64,000 bases of DNA, from NCBI GenBank assembly GCA_903870245.1, contig CAIQCB010000002.1, forward strand, positions 1-64,000. The letters are read 5' to 3'. Shown in pieces: positions 48,457-56,626 of this stretch; the first letter of the stretch is position 1; the number at the start of each line of letters is the position of its first letter. The position numbers and the translations under genes were made by a program. The notes beneath the pieces are model-generated. The model was not told where the DNA came from. It searched no databases and saw only the letters and a list, made by a program, of their open reading frames with translations. This DNA comes from an uncultured Methylocystaceae bacterium. Its GTDB lineage: Bacteria; Pseudomonadota; Alphaproteobacteria; Rhizobiales; Beijerinckiaceae.

Positions 48457-49881
48457 TCAACGGCGTCCGCGCAAACCGCCACCGCCAAAGCCGCCGCCGG
48501 CCGGTCTGGCCATGCGAGCGCCGCCGCCGCCAAAGCCGCCGCCGGCGGGTCTGGCCATGCGGGCTCCGCCGAGGCCTGCGCCGCCGGCAGGACGCGCGAT
48601 TCGCCCGCCGCCAGCGGGATTAAAACCGCCGTTCAATCCTGCGCGGGCGGGCATTGGTCTGGCTACAGGCCGCTGGACAGGATTGGCCGCCGGCCGCACT
48701 GCCGGCCGGTTGGGGTTCGGTCGGATGGCCGAGCCGATTCCCTGACCCGGCCCGCCGATTCCGACGGCGGGTCTGCCCGGCCCCTTGCCGGGGACAGAAT
48801 TATTCAACAAACCGCCCGGCAGCTGGCCAACGCCGCCGCCAACGCCCCCTGTTCCGCCAATGGGTCCGGGACGACCGACGCCTGGACGCGCGCCGCCGGC
48901 GCCGAAACGACCGCCCGGTCGATAATGGCCGGGATCAGGGCGCCATGGCTTGTTATTGACCAGATTGTTGCCGCTGCCATTCCCGATGTTGACGTTATTG
49001 CCGATGTTGATGTTGTTGTTGCCGCCGCCGACGACCGGCATACCCGCTCGCCAGCCGGGGTAAGGCGGCCGCCAGGCGGCGTAGCCCGGCCAGATCGGCG
49101 GATAGAATGCGCCCGCGCCCCAGTTCCAGTAGGGCTGACTTATGGCGGCGCCGACAGCGACGCCAACGCCAAAGGTCAACAAGCCGGCGACGGCGGCGCC
49201 GGCCGGATTGTAGCCGGGCGCGTAGACAGTCTGCGGATTGTAGGACGGCACGTAAACAACAGACGGATTCTGCGATTCAATGATGACGACGTCGCGGCCA
49301 TCTTGCTTCTGGCGAACCACTTTCTGTTCTTTGGTCGTGACCAGCGCGCCGCTTTTTTCGGCCTTTTCGCGCAGGAGCTGGATGACGTTGGCGACGTCCT
49401 GCGGCTGATTGACGATGGCGTAGCCGAGATTTTCCGTCCAGGCGAGATCGTCGTTCATTTTTTGCAGAACTGTCGGAAAACGCAGCAGCGCCTTCACGGA
49501 CGGGTCCCAGCTTTCGCCGTCGGCGGCGGTGAAGTCCTGCCTGGCGGCCGCGCTTTTGTGCTTGTCGAGCCAACGTTGCGCCTGAACAACGTCAAGAGGG
49601 TAGGCGGCGGCGGGAAGCAATTGCGCGAGCAGCGCGTCTGGATAAAGCGCGATTGGCGCGAGCATTGTTTCAAGCTCTGCAAGCGTGAATTTTTGAGCCG
49701 CCGGCTCCTGAGGCGTCTGCGTCTGTGACGGCGCCGGCGCCGGCGCAGAATCGAGGGCCATAACCTCACCACCGGGGGTCAGGCCAATCAGCAGGGCGAG
49801 AGCGCCGCCGATGGTCCGATTAAGGAGTTTCGCTGGCGTCGTCAGCCCGCCCGCGCTCGTGTTGTTCGTGCATTTTTTCAT
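48457..49881 (-). CDS. DUF3300 domain-containing exported protein
   Basis: 474 residues from the ATG at 49881. A signal peptide spans NRTIGGALALLIGLTPGGEVMA, cut before LDSAP. Residues about 60-230 are the DUF3300 domain: FTLAELETMLAPIALYPDAL, LLPAAAYPLDVVQAQRWL, NPSVVYVPSYNPQTVYAPGY. The next part is a short hydrophobic strip and W/Y/P-rich segment. The C-terminal 200 residues are low-complexity Gly/Pro/Arg with a 15-residue tandem repeat (GGGFGGGGARMARPA). Function is unknown; location is cell envelope by the signal peptide. Confidence 0.87.
   Translation of the reverse strand: MKKCTNNTSAGGLTTPAKLLNRTIGGALALLIGLTPGGEVMALDSAPAPAPSQTQTPQEPAAQKFTLAELETMLAPIALYPDALLAQLLPAAAYPLDVVQAQRWLDKHKSAAARQDFTAADGESWDPSVKALLRFPTVLQKMNDDLAWTENLGYAIVNQPQDVANVIQLLREKAEKSGALVTTKEQKVVRQKQDGRDVVIIESQNPSVVYVPSYNPQTVYAPGYNPAGAAVAGLLTFGVGVAVGAAISQPYWNWGAGAFYPPIWPGYAAWRPPYPGWRAGMPVVGGGNNNINIGNNVNIGNGSGNNLVNNKPWRPDPGHYRPGGRFGAGGARPGVGRPGPIGGTGGVGGGVGQLPGGLLNNSVPGKGPGRPAVGIGGPGQGIGSAIRPNPNRPAVRPAANPVQRPVARPMPARAGLNGGFNPAGGGRIARPAGGAGLGGARMARPAGGGFGGGGARMARPAGGGFGGGGLRGRR
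48472..48570. repeat. 45-bp tandem repeat in the DUF3300 gene
   Basis: A 45-base unit (about 48486-48530, then from 48531) is present in two near-identical copies with a degenerate third. It encodes the 15-residue unit ending ARMARPA. The unit is a whole number of codons, so copy number can change without breaking the frame. Confidence 0.7.
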
Positions 49882-49993
49882 TAAAGCTGACCTCGAAATC
49901 GTTGCGCCGGAAGAATTTGCTGAATGTCGTCCGCAAGCAAGCCATTTTGTGCAACCGGAAGTCAAGACATGGGCGACCGGGAGGCGCGCGCAT

Positions 49994-50034
49994 ACAAAAT
50001 AAAGGCCCGGCGGAGGTCGAACCTCTGCCGGGCC
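49994..50034 (-). terminator. Strong rho-independent terminator of glnA
   Basis: GGCCCGGCGGAGGT (50004 onward) pairs with ACCTCTGCCGGGCC (ending 50034) around a CGA loop, with one mismatch. On the minus strand this is followed by a TTTATTTT tract. It lies 40 bases past the glnA stop. Confidence 0.85.
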
Positions 50035-50073
50035 GGGAATGTTGTCGAAGTGGTCGCGTCGGGCCAGTCAGTA

Positions 50074-51483
50074 TCAGACCGAATAGTACATGTCGTATTC
50101 GACCGGATGCGGGGTCATCTCGTAGCGCATCAGTTCCTGATGCTTCAGATCGATCCACGAGTGGATGAAGTCCTCGTTGAACACGCCGCCGGCGGTCAGA
50201 TAGGCGTGGTCGGCCCGGAGCGAGTCGAGGGCTTCGCGCAGCGAACCGCAGACCGTCGGGATCGCCTTCAACTCTTCCGGCGGCAGATCGTAGAGATCCT
50301 TGTCGGCCGGCGCGCCCGGATCGATCTTGTTGACGATGCCATCAAGGCCCGCCATCAGCATCGCCGCGAAAGCGAGGTAGGGGTTCGCCGTCGGATCGGG
50401 GAAACGAACCTCGATGCGCTTCGCCTTCGGGCTGTTGACGAAGGGGATGCGGCACGAGGCTGAACGGTTGCGCGAGGAGTAGGCGAGCAGCACCGGCGCT
50501 TCATAACCCGGAACCAGACGCTTGTAGGAGTTGGTCGAGGGGTTGGTGAAAGCGTTCAAGGATTTGGCGTGCTTGATGATGCCGCCGATGTACCAGAGGC
50601 ATTCCTGTGACAGGCCGGCGTATTTGTCGCCCGCGAAAACCGGCTTGCCTTCCTTCCAGATCGACTGGTGGACGTGCATGCCCGAACCATTGTCGCCGAA
50701 CACCGGCTTCGGCATGAATGTCGCCGATTTGCCGTAGGAGTGCGCCACCTGATGGATGGCGTATTTGTAAATTTGCAGATGATCTGCGACGCGCACCAGC
50801 GTCTCGAACTTCAGGCCGAGCTCGTGCTGGGCGGAGGCGACTTCGTGATGGTGCTTTTCAACCTTCACGCCCATCGCGGCCATGGCGGCGAGCATCTCGC
50901 TGCGCATATCCTGCGCTGAGTCGATCGGCGGCACAGGGAAGTAACCGCCCTTGGTGCGGACACGGTGTCCCATATTGCCGCCCTCATAGGCGGTGTCGGA
51001 GTTCGACGGCAATTCGATCGAGTCGACCGTGAAGCCCGTGTTGTAGGGATCTGCCGAGAAGCGGACGTCGTCGAAGACGAAAAATTCGGCCTCGGGACCG
51101 AAATAGGCGACATCGCCAATGCCGAGGGTCTTGACGTGCGCCATGGCCTTTTTGGCGATGGAGCGAGGGTCGCGTCCATAGGGTTGCCCGGTGGTCGGCT
51201 CAACAACGTCGCAGACGAGCACGAGCGTCGGCGCAGCAAAGAAGGGATCGATCGCGGCAGTCTCGAAATCCGGGATCAGGAGCATGTCGGATTCGTTGAT
51301 CGCCTTCCAGCCCGCGATTGAGGAGCCGTCGAAGGCGATGCCGTCAGTCAAGGCTTCCTCGTCGACGATGGAGACGTCGAAGGTCACGTGCTGCCACTTG
51401 CCGCGCGGGTCCGTGAAGCGGAAATCGACGTATTTGATGTCTTCGTCCTTGATTTTTTTAACGATGTCCTTGGCCGTCGTCAT
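50074..51483 (-). CDS. glnA: Glutamine synthetase, type I
   Basis: 469 residues, exactly the usual GSI length, from the ATG at 51483 with GAGAGAAAC just before it. Motifs: beta-grasp start [46 protein letters not shown] (ammonia and metal site), [14 protein letters not shown] and the adenylylation loop [10 protein letters not shown] (Tyr). It makes glutamine from glutamate, ammonia and ATP, the central ammonium-assimilation step. It follows glnB with 120 bases between them and ends at a strong hairpin. Confidence 0.97.
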   Translation of the reverse strand: MTTAKDIVKKIKDEDIKYVDFRFTDPRGKWQHVTFDVSIVDEEALTDGIAFDGSSIAGWKAINESDMLLIPDFETAAIDPFFAAPTLVLVCDVVEPTTGQPYGRDPRSIAKKAMAHVKTLGIGDVAYFGPEAEFFVFDDVRFSADPYNTGFTVDSIELPSNSDTAYEGGNMGHRVRTKGGYFPVPPIDSAQDMRSEMLAAMAAMGVKVEKHHHEVASAQHELGLKFETLVRVADHLQIYKYAIHQVAHSYGKSATFMPKPVFGDNGSGMHVHQSIWKEGKPVFAGDKYAGLSQECLWYIGGIIKHAKSLNAFTNPSTNSYKRLVPGYEAPVLLAYSSRNRSASCRIPFVNSPKAKRIEVRFPDPTANPYLAFAAMLMAGLDGIVNKIDPGAPADKDLYDLPPEELKAIPTVCGSLREALDSLRADHAYLTAGGVFNEDFIHSWIDLKHQELMRYEMTPHPVEYDMYYSV

Positions 51484-51603
51484 GTTTCTCTCTGCCTCTG
51501 TGGTTTCATTGCCATTGATTGTTTTCGGCGCCTCCGGGCGTCGAAAAAGTTTTTTCAGGAAGCTCATCTCGGCTCCATCAGGGAGACATTGGGGATGGGC
51601 CCT

Positions 51604-52098
<495 letters not shown>

Positions 52099-52126
52099 TT
52101 AGACAATTTGCCTATTTTGAAGGCGA

Positions 52127-52990
52127 TCAAATATCCGATCCAGTTTCGACCGGCAAATCTGGCCTGGCGCCCCACTCGGACCATGAACCGTCATAGACCC
52201 GGGCCGGTTCCCGGCCTGTCGCCGCTCGGGCAAGGCTGATTATGCAAGCGGTGAGTCCAGAGCCGCAACTCGCAATCACTTCCCGATTCAAATCAATCCC
52301 GGCGGCGGCGAAGGCGGCTATAAGACTCGCGGGGTCCTTCAAATGTCCGCTCTCAACAACATTCTGGAACGGGAGGTTGCGCGCGCCCGGCATGTGACCC
52401 GATCGCAACCCCGGCCTGGGTTCAGGCGCGACGCCTGTGAACCGCTCGGCCGAACGGGCGTCAACGATCTGCGCCGCGCCGCTGGCCAGCGCCGCGCTAA
52501 CCGCTAGGGCATCCGCGACGAGGCCAGGGTTGAAACGCGGGGTGAAGCGCGCTGGCGTCGGCTTCGCGGCGCCCGTTTCGAGCTGCTGTCCGGCGGCGAT
52601 CCAGGCTGGAAGCCCGCCGTCGAGTATGGCGACCCGGTCGACGCCAAAAACTTTCAAGGTCCACCACAGGCGCGGCGCCGAGAACAGGCCGACGCTGTCG
52701 TAGACGATGGCGCGATCACCATCGCCCAGACCGAGGGCGCCAATGGCTTGGGCAAAGACGTCGGCCGTCGGCAACATATGGGGCAGATCGGTCGCTGGAT
52801 CGGCAATGGCGTCGATATCGAAAAAGACAGCCCCTGGAATATGGCCGGCCTGAAAGTCGGCTTGGGCGTTGCGGCCAGTCGCCGGCATGTGCCATGAGGC
52901 GTCGAAAATGCGCGTCTGCGGCGAATCCAGATGATCCGCCAGCCAGTCGACAGAGACAAAAAGCGCGTCGGGATCGATGGGTTGGGGCAT
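52127..52990 (-). CDS. sseA: 3-mercaptopyruvate sulfurtransferase
   Basis: 287 residues with two rhodanese domains. The N-terminal domain (VSVDWLADHLDSPQTRIFDASWH) is inactive. The second carries the catalytic Cys in ASCGSGLTACI, with the CGSGxTA loop characteristic of mercaptopyruvate rather than thiosulfate enzymes. GHIPGAVFFDIDAIAD, then GHMPGARNLPFQNV, are domain hallmarks. It moves sulfur from 3-mercaptopyruvate to thiols or cyanide in cysteine breakdown. Confidence 0.92.
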   Translation of the reverse strand: MPQPIDPDALFVSVDWLADHLDSPQTRIFDASWHMPATGRNAQADFQAGHIPGAVFFDIDAIADPATDLPHMLPTADVFAQAIGALGLGDGDRAIVYDSVGLFSAPRLWWTLKVFGVDRVAILDGGLPAWIAAGQQLETGAAKPTPARFTPRFNPGLVADALAVSAALASGAAQIVDARSAERFTGVAPEPRPGLRSGHMPGARNLPFQNVVESGHLKDPASLIAAFAAAGIDLNREVIASCGSGLTACIISLARAATGREPARVYDGSWSEWGARPDLPVETGSDI

Positions 52991-53093
52991 GAGGTCTCCG
53001 CCAAGCCTGCGCCAGCAGCTATGCGGCTTGCATCCGGCGCGGTCACGGTCACAATACGCCGATTCGATTCCACCTGTCTCGCGCTGGACGCCA

Positions 53094-53510
53094 ATGCCTG
53101 AAATTCCCGGAAAAGCCTGCGGGCCGTGCTATTTTTGCTGCAAGGTCCTCGAAATCGAGGAATTCAAGAAAACCGCCGGCAAATTGTGCGAACATTGCGT
53201 TGGCGCCGGCGGCTGCGGCATTTACGAGACCCGACCGCAGGTTTGCCGCGATTATCATTGCGACTGGAAAGAAGATCGCGGCCTCTCCGCCCAGATGCGT
53301 CCCGACCGAGTCGGCGCCTTGCTGATGGAGGATGCGGACAGCGACGAGTATCACGCGGTTTGCGATCCCGGGAAACCGATGGCCTGGCGAAATCCGCTGG
53401 TGTTTCGCTATCTTGTCGACCTCGCCAGGGAAGGGCGAATCGTTAAGGCGAAAGCCGGTCTACGCGCCTGGCGCGTCTATGCTGATGGACACTGGCAGGA
53501 ATGCGCCTGA
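53094..53510 (+). CDS. Cysteine-cluster (YkgJ-like) protein
   Basis: 138 residues from the ATG at 53094; the frame is open upstream but unconserved. Ten cysteines in total, with a cluster in the first half: CGPCYFCCKVLEIEEF, GKLCEHCVGAGGCGIYETRP and VCRDYHCDWKED. This is the CxxxCxxCC pattern of the YkgJ/UPF0153 family, believed to bind zinc or iron-sulfur. The second half is a small alpha/beta region ending in RVYADGHWQEC. It is divergent from sseA. No function is known. Confidence 0.75.
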   Translation: MPEIPGKACGPCYFCCKVLEIEEFKKTAGKLCEHCVGAGGCGIYETRPQVCRDYHCDWKEDRGLSAQMRPDRVGALLMEDADSDEYHAVCDPGKPMAWRNPLVFRYLVDLAREGRIVKAKAGLRAWRVYADGHWQECA

Positions 53511-53525
53511 GGCGCTGCGCGCCCC

Positions 53526-54395
53526 ATGTCGAAAAATCATACAGGCATCATGAACCCTAAAGCGCTTTATCATTTAGTCCGGCTCGTTATTGGCGCCGTT
53601 GCGCCGATGACGGTCGCGGCGCTCGCGGGCCCCGGACTCGCCATGGGCACGGCTCAGGCCGAAACGATCAAGGCGCGTTATGCGCTGAGCCTGATGGGAC
53701 TGCCGATCGGCGCGGCTTACGCTAATGGCGTGCTGGAGCAAAGGAATTATCGCATCGATATTGGCATGCGGACTTCGGGGCTCGCAAACCTCGTCAATAA
53801 TTCTAAGGGCGCGGCCTTTGCGACGGGCGGCCTCTCGACGGCCGGGGTGGCGCCGACGAGCTACTCGAATACGACCCAGAATAACGACGAAACGCGCACC
53901 GTGCGCATGGCGCTCGCCGCAAACGCCGTGCGCTCTGTTGAGGTGAAGCCGCCGCCCTGGGACGCGGACGAGCGCGTGCCGGTCGACGAGAGCGCAAGGA
54001 AACATGTGCTCGACCCGGTCAGCGCGCTCATTATCAGCGTTCCGCCGGGCGAGGAATTGATCGGACCGGCGGCCTGCAATCGCAACATTTCCGTCTTTGA
54101 CGGCGTCACCCGATTCGATGTCTCCCTGTCCTACGCAGGCGAACAAAGCGTTGAGGTCAAAGGCTATTCCGGACCAGTCGTGGTATGCTCTGCGCGTTAC
54201 ACGCCGATCGCGGGACATCGGCCGGACAGCCCCTCAACCCGCTACATGGCGAATAATCACGAGATCAATGTCTGGCTCGCGCCTCTGCCTGAAGCCCATG
54301 TCGTCGTGCCGTTTCATATTCATATCGGCACGGCTGCGGGGCCGTTGGTTATCGACGCCGCTGATTTTCAGGTGAGCCAAAAGCGTACGCCCTGA
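53526..54395 (+). CDS. DUF3108 domain-containing exported protein
   Basis: 289 residues; the ATG at 53526 is used, with 53550 (MNPKALYHLVRL) as an alternative. A hydrophobic signal runs VRLVIGAVAPMTVAALAGPGLAMG, with a likely cut near AQA-E. The mature protein is beta-rich: IKARYALSLMGLPIGAAYANG, IDIGMRTSGLANLVNNSKG, then FDVSLSYAGEQSVEVKGYSG, VVCSARYTPIAGHRPDS. These match DUF3108, a periplasmic beta-barrel/LolA-like unit of unknown function. It is 16 bases after the cysteine-cluster gene. Confidence 0.8.
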   Translation: MSKNHTGIMNPKALYHLVRLVIGAVAPMTVAALAGPGLAMGTAQAETIKARYALSLMGLPIGAAYANGVLEQRNYRIDIGMRTSGLANLVNNSKGAAFATGGLSTAGVAPTSYSNTTQNNDETRTVRMALAANAVRSVEVKPPPWDADERVPVDESARKHVLDPVSALIISVPPGEELIGPAACNRNISVFDGVTRFDVSLSYAGEQSVEVKGYSGPVVVCSARYTPIAGHRPDSPSTRYMANNHEINVWLAPLPEAHVVVPFHIHIGTAAGPLVIDAADFQVSQKRTP

Positions 54396-54499
54396 CACTC
54401 CTCAGGAGTCGATCCAGCCGCGCTGGTATCCGAAAGATTACTTGTCAAAATTAGAGCATTCAGGGGTTATAGTTGTTTGTTTAGTAGCATTTAATTCAC

Positions 54500-54523
54500 C
54501 GAAGCGGTTTCCGCTTCGTTTAA
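54500..54523 (+). terminator. Hairpin with T tract downstream of the DUF3108 gene
   Basis: CGAAGCGG (54500-54507), TTT loop, CCGCTTCG (54511-54518), then TTTAAA. It lies about 105 bases after the DUF3108 stop and could end its transcript. The flanking AT-rich region (54440-54500) shows no gene. Confidence 0.55.
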
Positions 54524-54650
54524 ACGCTCACCTCCAAAGGCTCCCGCGTTCAGCGACTGAACAGGAACACGTAAGCCGTCCGGGGCTCACAGAGACATGA
54601 GCGCTGCGACCTCGGAGCGCAAAAGACCCATAACCTGACTGTCGTCACGG

Positions 54651-55052
54651 TCAGTTGATCGACACTTCTTTTGTTACGCGGCGGTTGCGACGGTCCGAGC
54701 CGAATTCGAGATAACGAATTTCTGTGGGTTCGGCGCCTTCTCGCAAACAAAAGGAGGGCCTTGGCGAAAAGCCGCCTGTCGGATTTTCGAAACATTCAGT
54801 GAATTGTAATTCGCACTGAAACTGCGTTTCAACCTTCGGAGCCGCGCGCGCCGCCACGGCGCGGGCTTTGTCGACGGCTTGCGCGCAGGTCGCCTGATCG
54901 ACGCCCCAGGCGCGGCAGTCGCTCAACGTCGACATATATTTGCCGTTCTGGGCGCAGGCGGGGCTCTTACCGCGCAAGGCGTAAAAAGCGGAGAAACCAA
55001 CTGCGGCGACGGCTGCGACAATAAGTATTGATTTCAGGGGCGAAGAAGCCAT
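54651..55052 (-). CDS. DUF1190-like (YgiB-type) membrane-anchored protein
   Basis: 133 residues from the ATG at 55052. One N-terminal transmembrane helix or signal anchor (ILIVAAVAAVGFSAFYAL), then a cysteine-rich domain: MSTLSDCRAWGVDQATCAQA, VDKARAVAARAAPKVETQFQ and CELQFTECFENP, with SFCLREG. The paired cysteines separated by an Ala-rich helix and AP are reminiscent of DUF1190 proteins (YgiB family). The similarity is from memory of the pattern and is not strong. Confidence 0.6.
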   Translation of the reverse strand: MASSPLKSILIVAAVAAVGFSAFYALRGKSPACAQNGKYMSTLSDCRAWGVDQATCAQAVDKARAVAARAAPKVETQFQCELQFTECFENPTGGFSPRPSFCLREGAEPTEIRYLEFGSDRRNRRVTKEVSIN

Positions 55053-55449
55053 GACTGCTCGCTGAACGTTGATAACGAAACGGTTCCGGGAACTTAAATA
55101 GTGCGGGCACGGTAAAAGGCCACCCGTCTCCGGGCGCTTCGGGCGGTGGTGTGGCTTGACAATGATTAGGTCATCCAATACCCAATCTCCACCGCTTCCT
55201 GATATCAAAATCAATCAGGTTTTGATATATTCATGACGTAAGAAGCGGGTCGAGCCGATAATCGCGCCGACGAGTTCAGGCATTGAGAGTGTGGCCTGAG
55301 CTGGAAACCGACGGGACGTCCATTTGGATAAAACCCGTCATACCGCTCTTACTGATGTCGATGTCCTTTCAGGCGGCAAACCGCCGAAAGAGTGACACAT
55401 CGCGATCCTTTAACAGGGCGCGAGACCTAAGTTGATCCAGGAGGAAACA
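55053..55449. other. Long leader or promoter region of the 37-residue membrane peptide
   Basis: About 400 bases with no gene. It contains an inverted repeat (55202-55228), a TTGACA hexamer at 55156-55161 with no convincing -10 partner, and a small dyad GGCGG-CAAA-CCGCC (55373-55386). It ends in an AGGAGGAA ribosome site at 55439-55446. Confidence 0.5.
55202..55228. promoter_or_regulatory. Perfect 9-bp dyad, possible operator
   Basis: ATATCAAAA (55202-55210) and TTTTGATAT (55220-55228) are exact complements spaced by 9 bases. AT-rich in GC-rich surroundings, located 220-250 bases upstream of the membrane peptide gene and about 150 bases upstream of the DUF1190-like start. It looks like a dimeric repressor/activator site. 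Confidence 0.4.
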
Positions 55450-55563
55450 ATGGGTGCTATTCTCGAACTGACCAGCTACGCTTCCACCCCGACCGGCATG
55501 ATCGCCATCATCGCCATCGGCGCAGTGGCCTATTTTGCTGCCCGCTGGGTTTTCACTGACTAA
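55450..55563 (+). CDS. 37-residue single-span membrane peptide
   Basis: ATG at 55450 preceded by an ideal AGGAGGAA at the correct distance. The peptide begins MGAILELTSYASTPTG and continues with a hydrophobic helix MIAIIAIGAVAYFAARWVF, ending in TD. It has one transmembrane segment with a Trp/Arg belt near the C-terminal end. It is followed after 26 bases by a strong terminator, so it is its own short transcription unit, probably abundant. I recognise no family. Size and build recall small subunits of membrane enzyme complexes or light/redox proteins, but this is only a resemblance. Confidence 0.7.
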   Translation: MGAILELTSYASTPTGMIAIIAIGAVAYFAARWVFTD

Positions 55564-55588
55564 GTTAGTCGAAATTCTCGGTTCATTT

Positions 55589-55621
55589 CGCGACGCGCCT
55601 CAAACGCGTCGCGTTTTTTTT
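55589..55621 (+). terminator. Strong rho-independent terminator of the membrane peptide gene
   Basis: A perfect 9-bp stem, CGCGACGCG (55589-55597) with CGCGTCGCG (55605-55613), encloses a 7-nt loop and is followed by eight T. It lies 26 bases past the peptide's stop. Confidence 0.9.
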
Positions 55622-55779
55622 GTCGACAGCGACCCGCGACAAAACCGCCTGCTTGGCGGAGAAATGACATTCACCGCCAATACTATTGGGTGGGGCCCAA
55701 AGGTTCTGCCGGCGGAGACAGTTGCCGAAACGGCGATTCTCGCGAATAATCCTATTTGCAAATGATCCCGGTCGATTGA

Positions 55780-55799
55780 AGCAGCCCGGCCGGGCTGCT
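55780..55799. promoter_or_regulatory. Perfect 20-bp palindrome in the leader of the LuxR regulator
   Basis: AGCAGCCCGG followed by CCGGGCTGCT, with no spacer, ends 18 bases before the regulator's ATG and directly ahead of its AGAGGG ribosome site. It could be an operator (for example autoregulation) or form a hairpin that hides the ribosome site. Confidence 0.5.
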
Positions 55800-55817
55800 G
55801 GCGGGGCAGAGGGAAAA

Positions 55818-56606
55818 ATGCCAACAACCCCTTCGGTCAGGAGCGTCGACAAGCGACCCGAATCTGCGCGCACGACTGGCGCCGCCGGGTCGGGCGATGC
55901 GCCACAGGCCATCGATCCCATCGATGTCGCTGTCGTCGACAAGAGTCCCCTGATTTTGGCCGGTCTCGAAAAGCTGCTGTCCGACGACCAACGCTTCAAT
56001 CTGGTTTTTAAGGCTACCGACGGCGAGGAGTTTCTGGAGTCGGCGCGACTGCATAAATTCGCGATCGCCGTGATTGGCTGGCAATTGCCGACCATCCACG
56101 CCCGCGATGTGCTGCGCGCCTTGTCACGTCAGATTTCCGCGCCAAAAATCGTTGTTTATAGCGGAACAAATGATCCCGCCGCGCCGGCCGAGACCCTGCA
56201 ATTGGGAGGCGCCGGTTTTGTTTCCAAGCGCGCTCCCCCCGAACGGCTGCTCGATGTCCTTGCTTCGGTGGCGGCGGGAGACATGGTTTTTCCCTTTGTC
56301 GATATCCGCAAAATGCGCAGCGATCCTCTCGACAACCTTACCTTGCGAGAGCGCAGCCTGTTGTCGGCGCTGGGTTCGGGCCACACCAACAGCCAGTTGG
56401 CGAAGGACTTTGGCGTGTCGATCAACACTATCAAATTTCACCTGCGCAATCTGTTCGAGAAGCTCGACGTCCGCAATCGCTCTCAGGCGATCGCCCTGTT
56501 TCTGGAGACGAAACATGGCTCCTGGTCGGGCGGCGGCGTTAGCCGCGCTCTTGACGGCCCGCCTTCCGGCGCGCGCGGGCGCAAGACTCATGGGCGGCCA
56601 GAGTAG
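55818..56606 (+). CDS. LuxR-family response regulator with degenerate receiver
   Basis: 262 residues from the ATG at 55818 with AGAGGG upstream. After a disordered first 35 residues, a receiver-like domain (about 36-150) begins DVAVVDKSPLILAGL. The usual acidic pair is Asp41-Lys42, and the position of the phospho-accepting Asp is Gly87 (AVIGWQLP), so ordinary phosphorylation is unlikely. The Ser/Thr (YSG) and Lys (FVSKRAP) switch residues remain. Residues 172-229 are a complete LuxR HTH: LTLRERSLLSALGSG, NSQLAKDFGVSINTIKFHLR. A Gly/Ser-rich tail follows. It is next to the membrane peptide gene. Confidence 0.88.
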   Translation: MPTTPSVRSVDKRPESARTTGAAGSGDAPQAIDPIDVAVVDKSPLILAGLEKLLSDDQRFNLVFKATDGEEFLESARLHKFAIAVIGWQLPTIHARDVLRALSRQISAPKIVVYSGTNDPAAPAETLQLGGAGFVSKRAPPERLLDVLASVAAGDMVFPFVDIRKMRSDPLDNLTLRERSLLSALGSGHTNSQLAKDFGVSINTIKFHLRNLFEKLDVRNRSQAIALFLETKHGSWSGGGVSRALDGPPSGARGRKTHGRPE

Positions 56607-56626
56607 ACGCGCCGAGAAGCGGGCCG

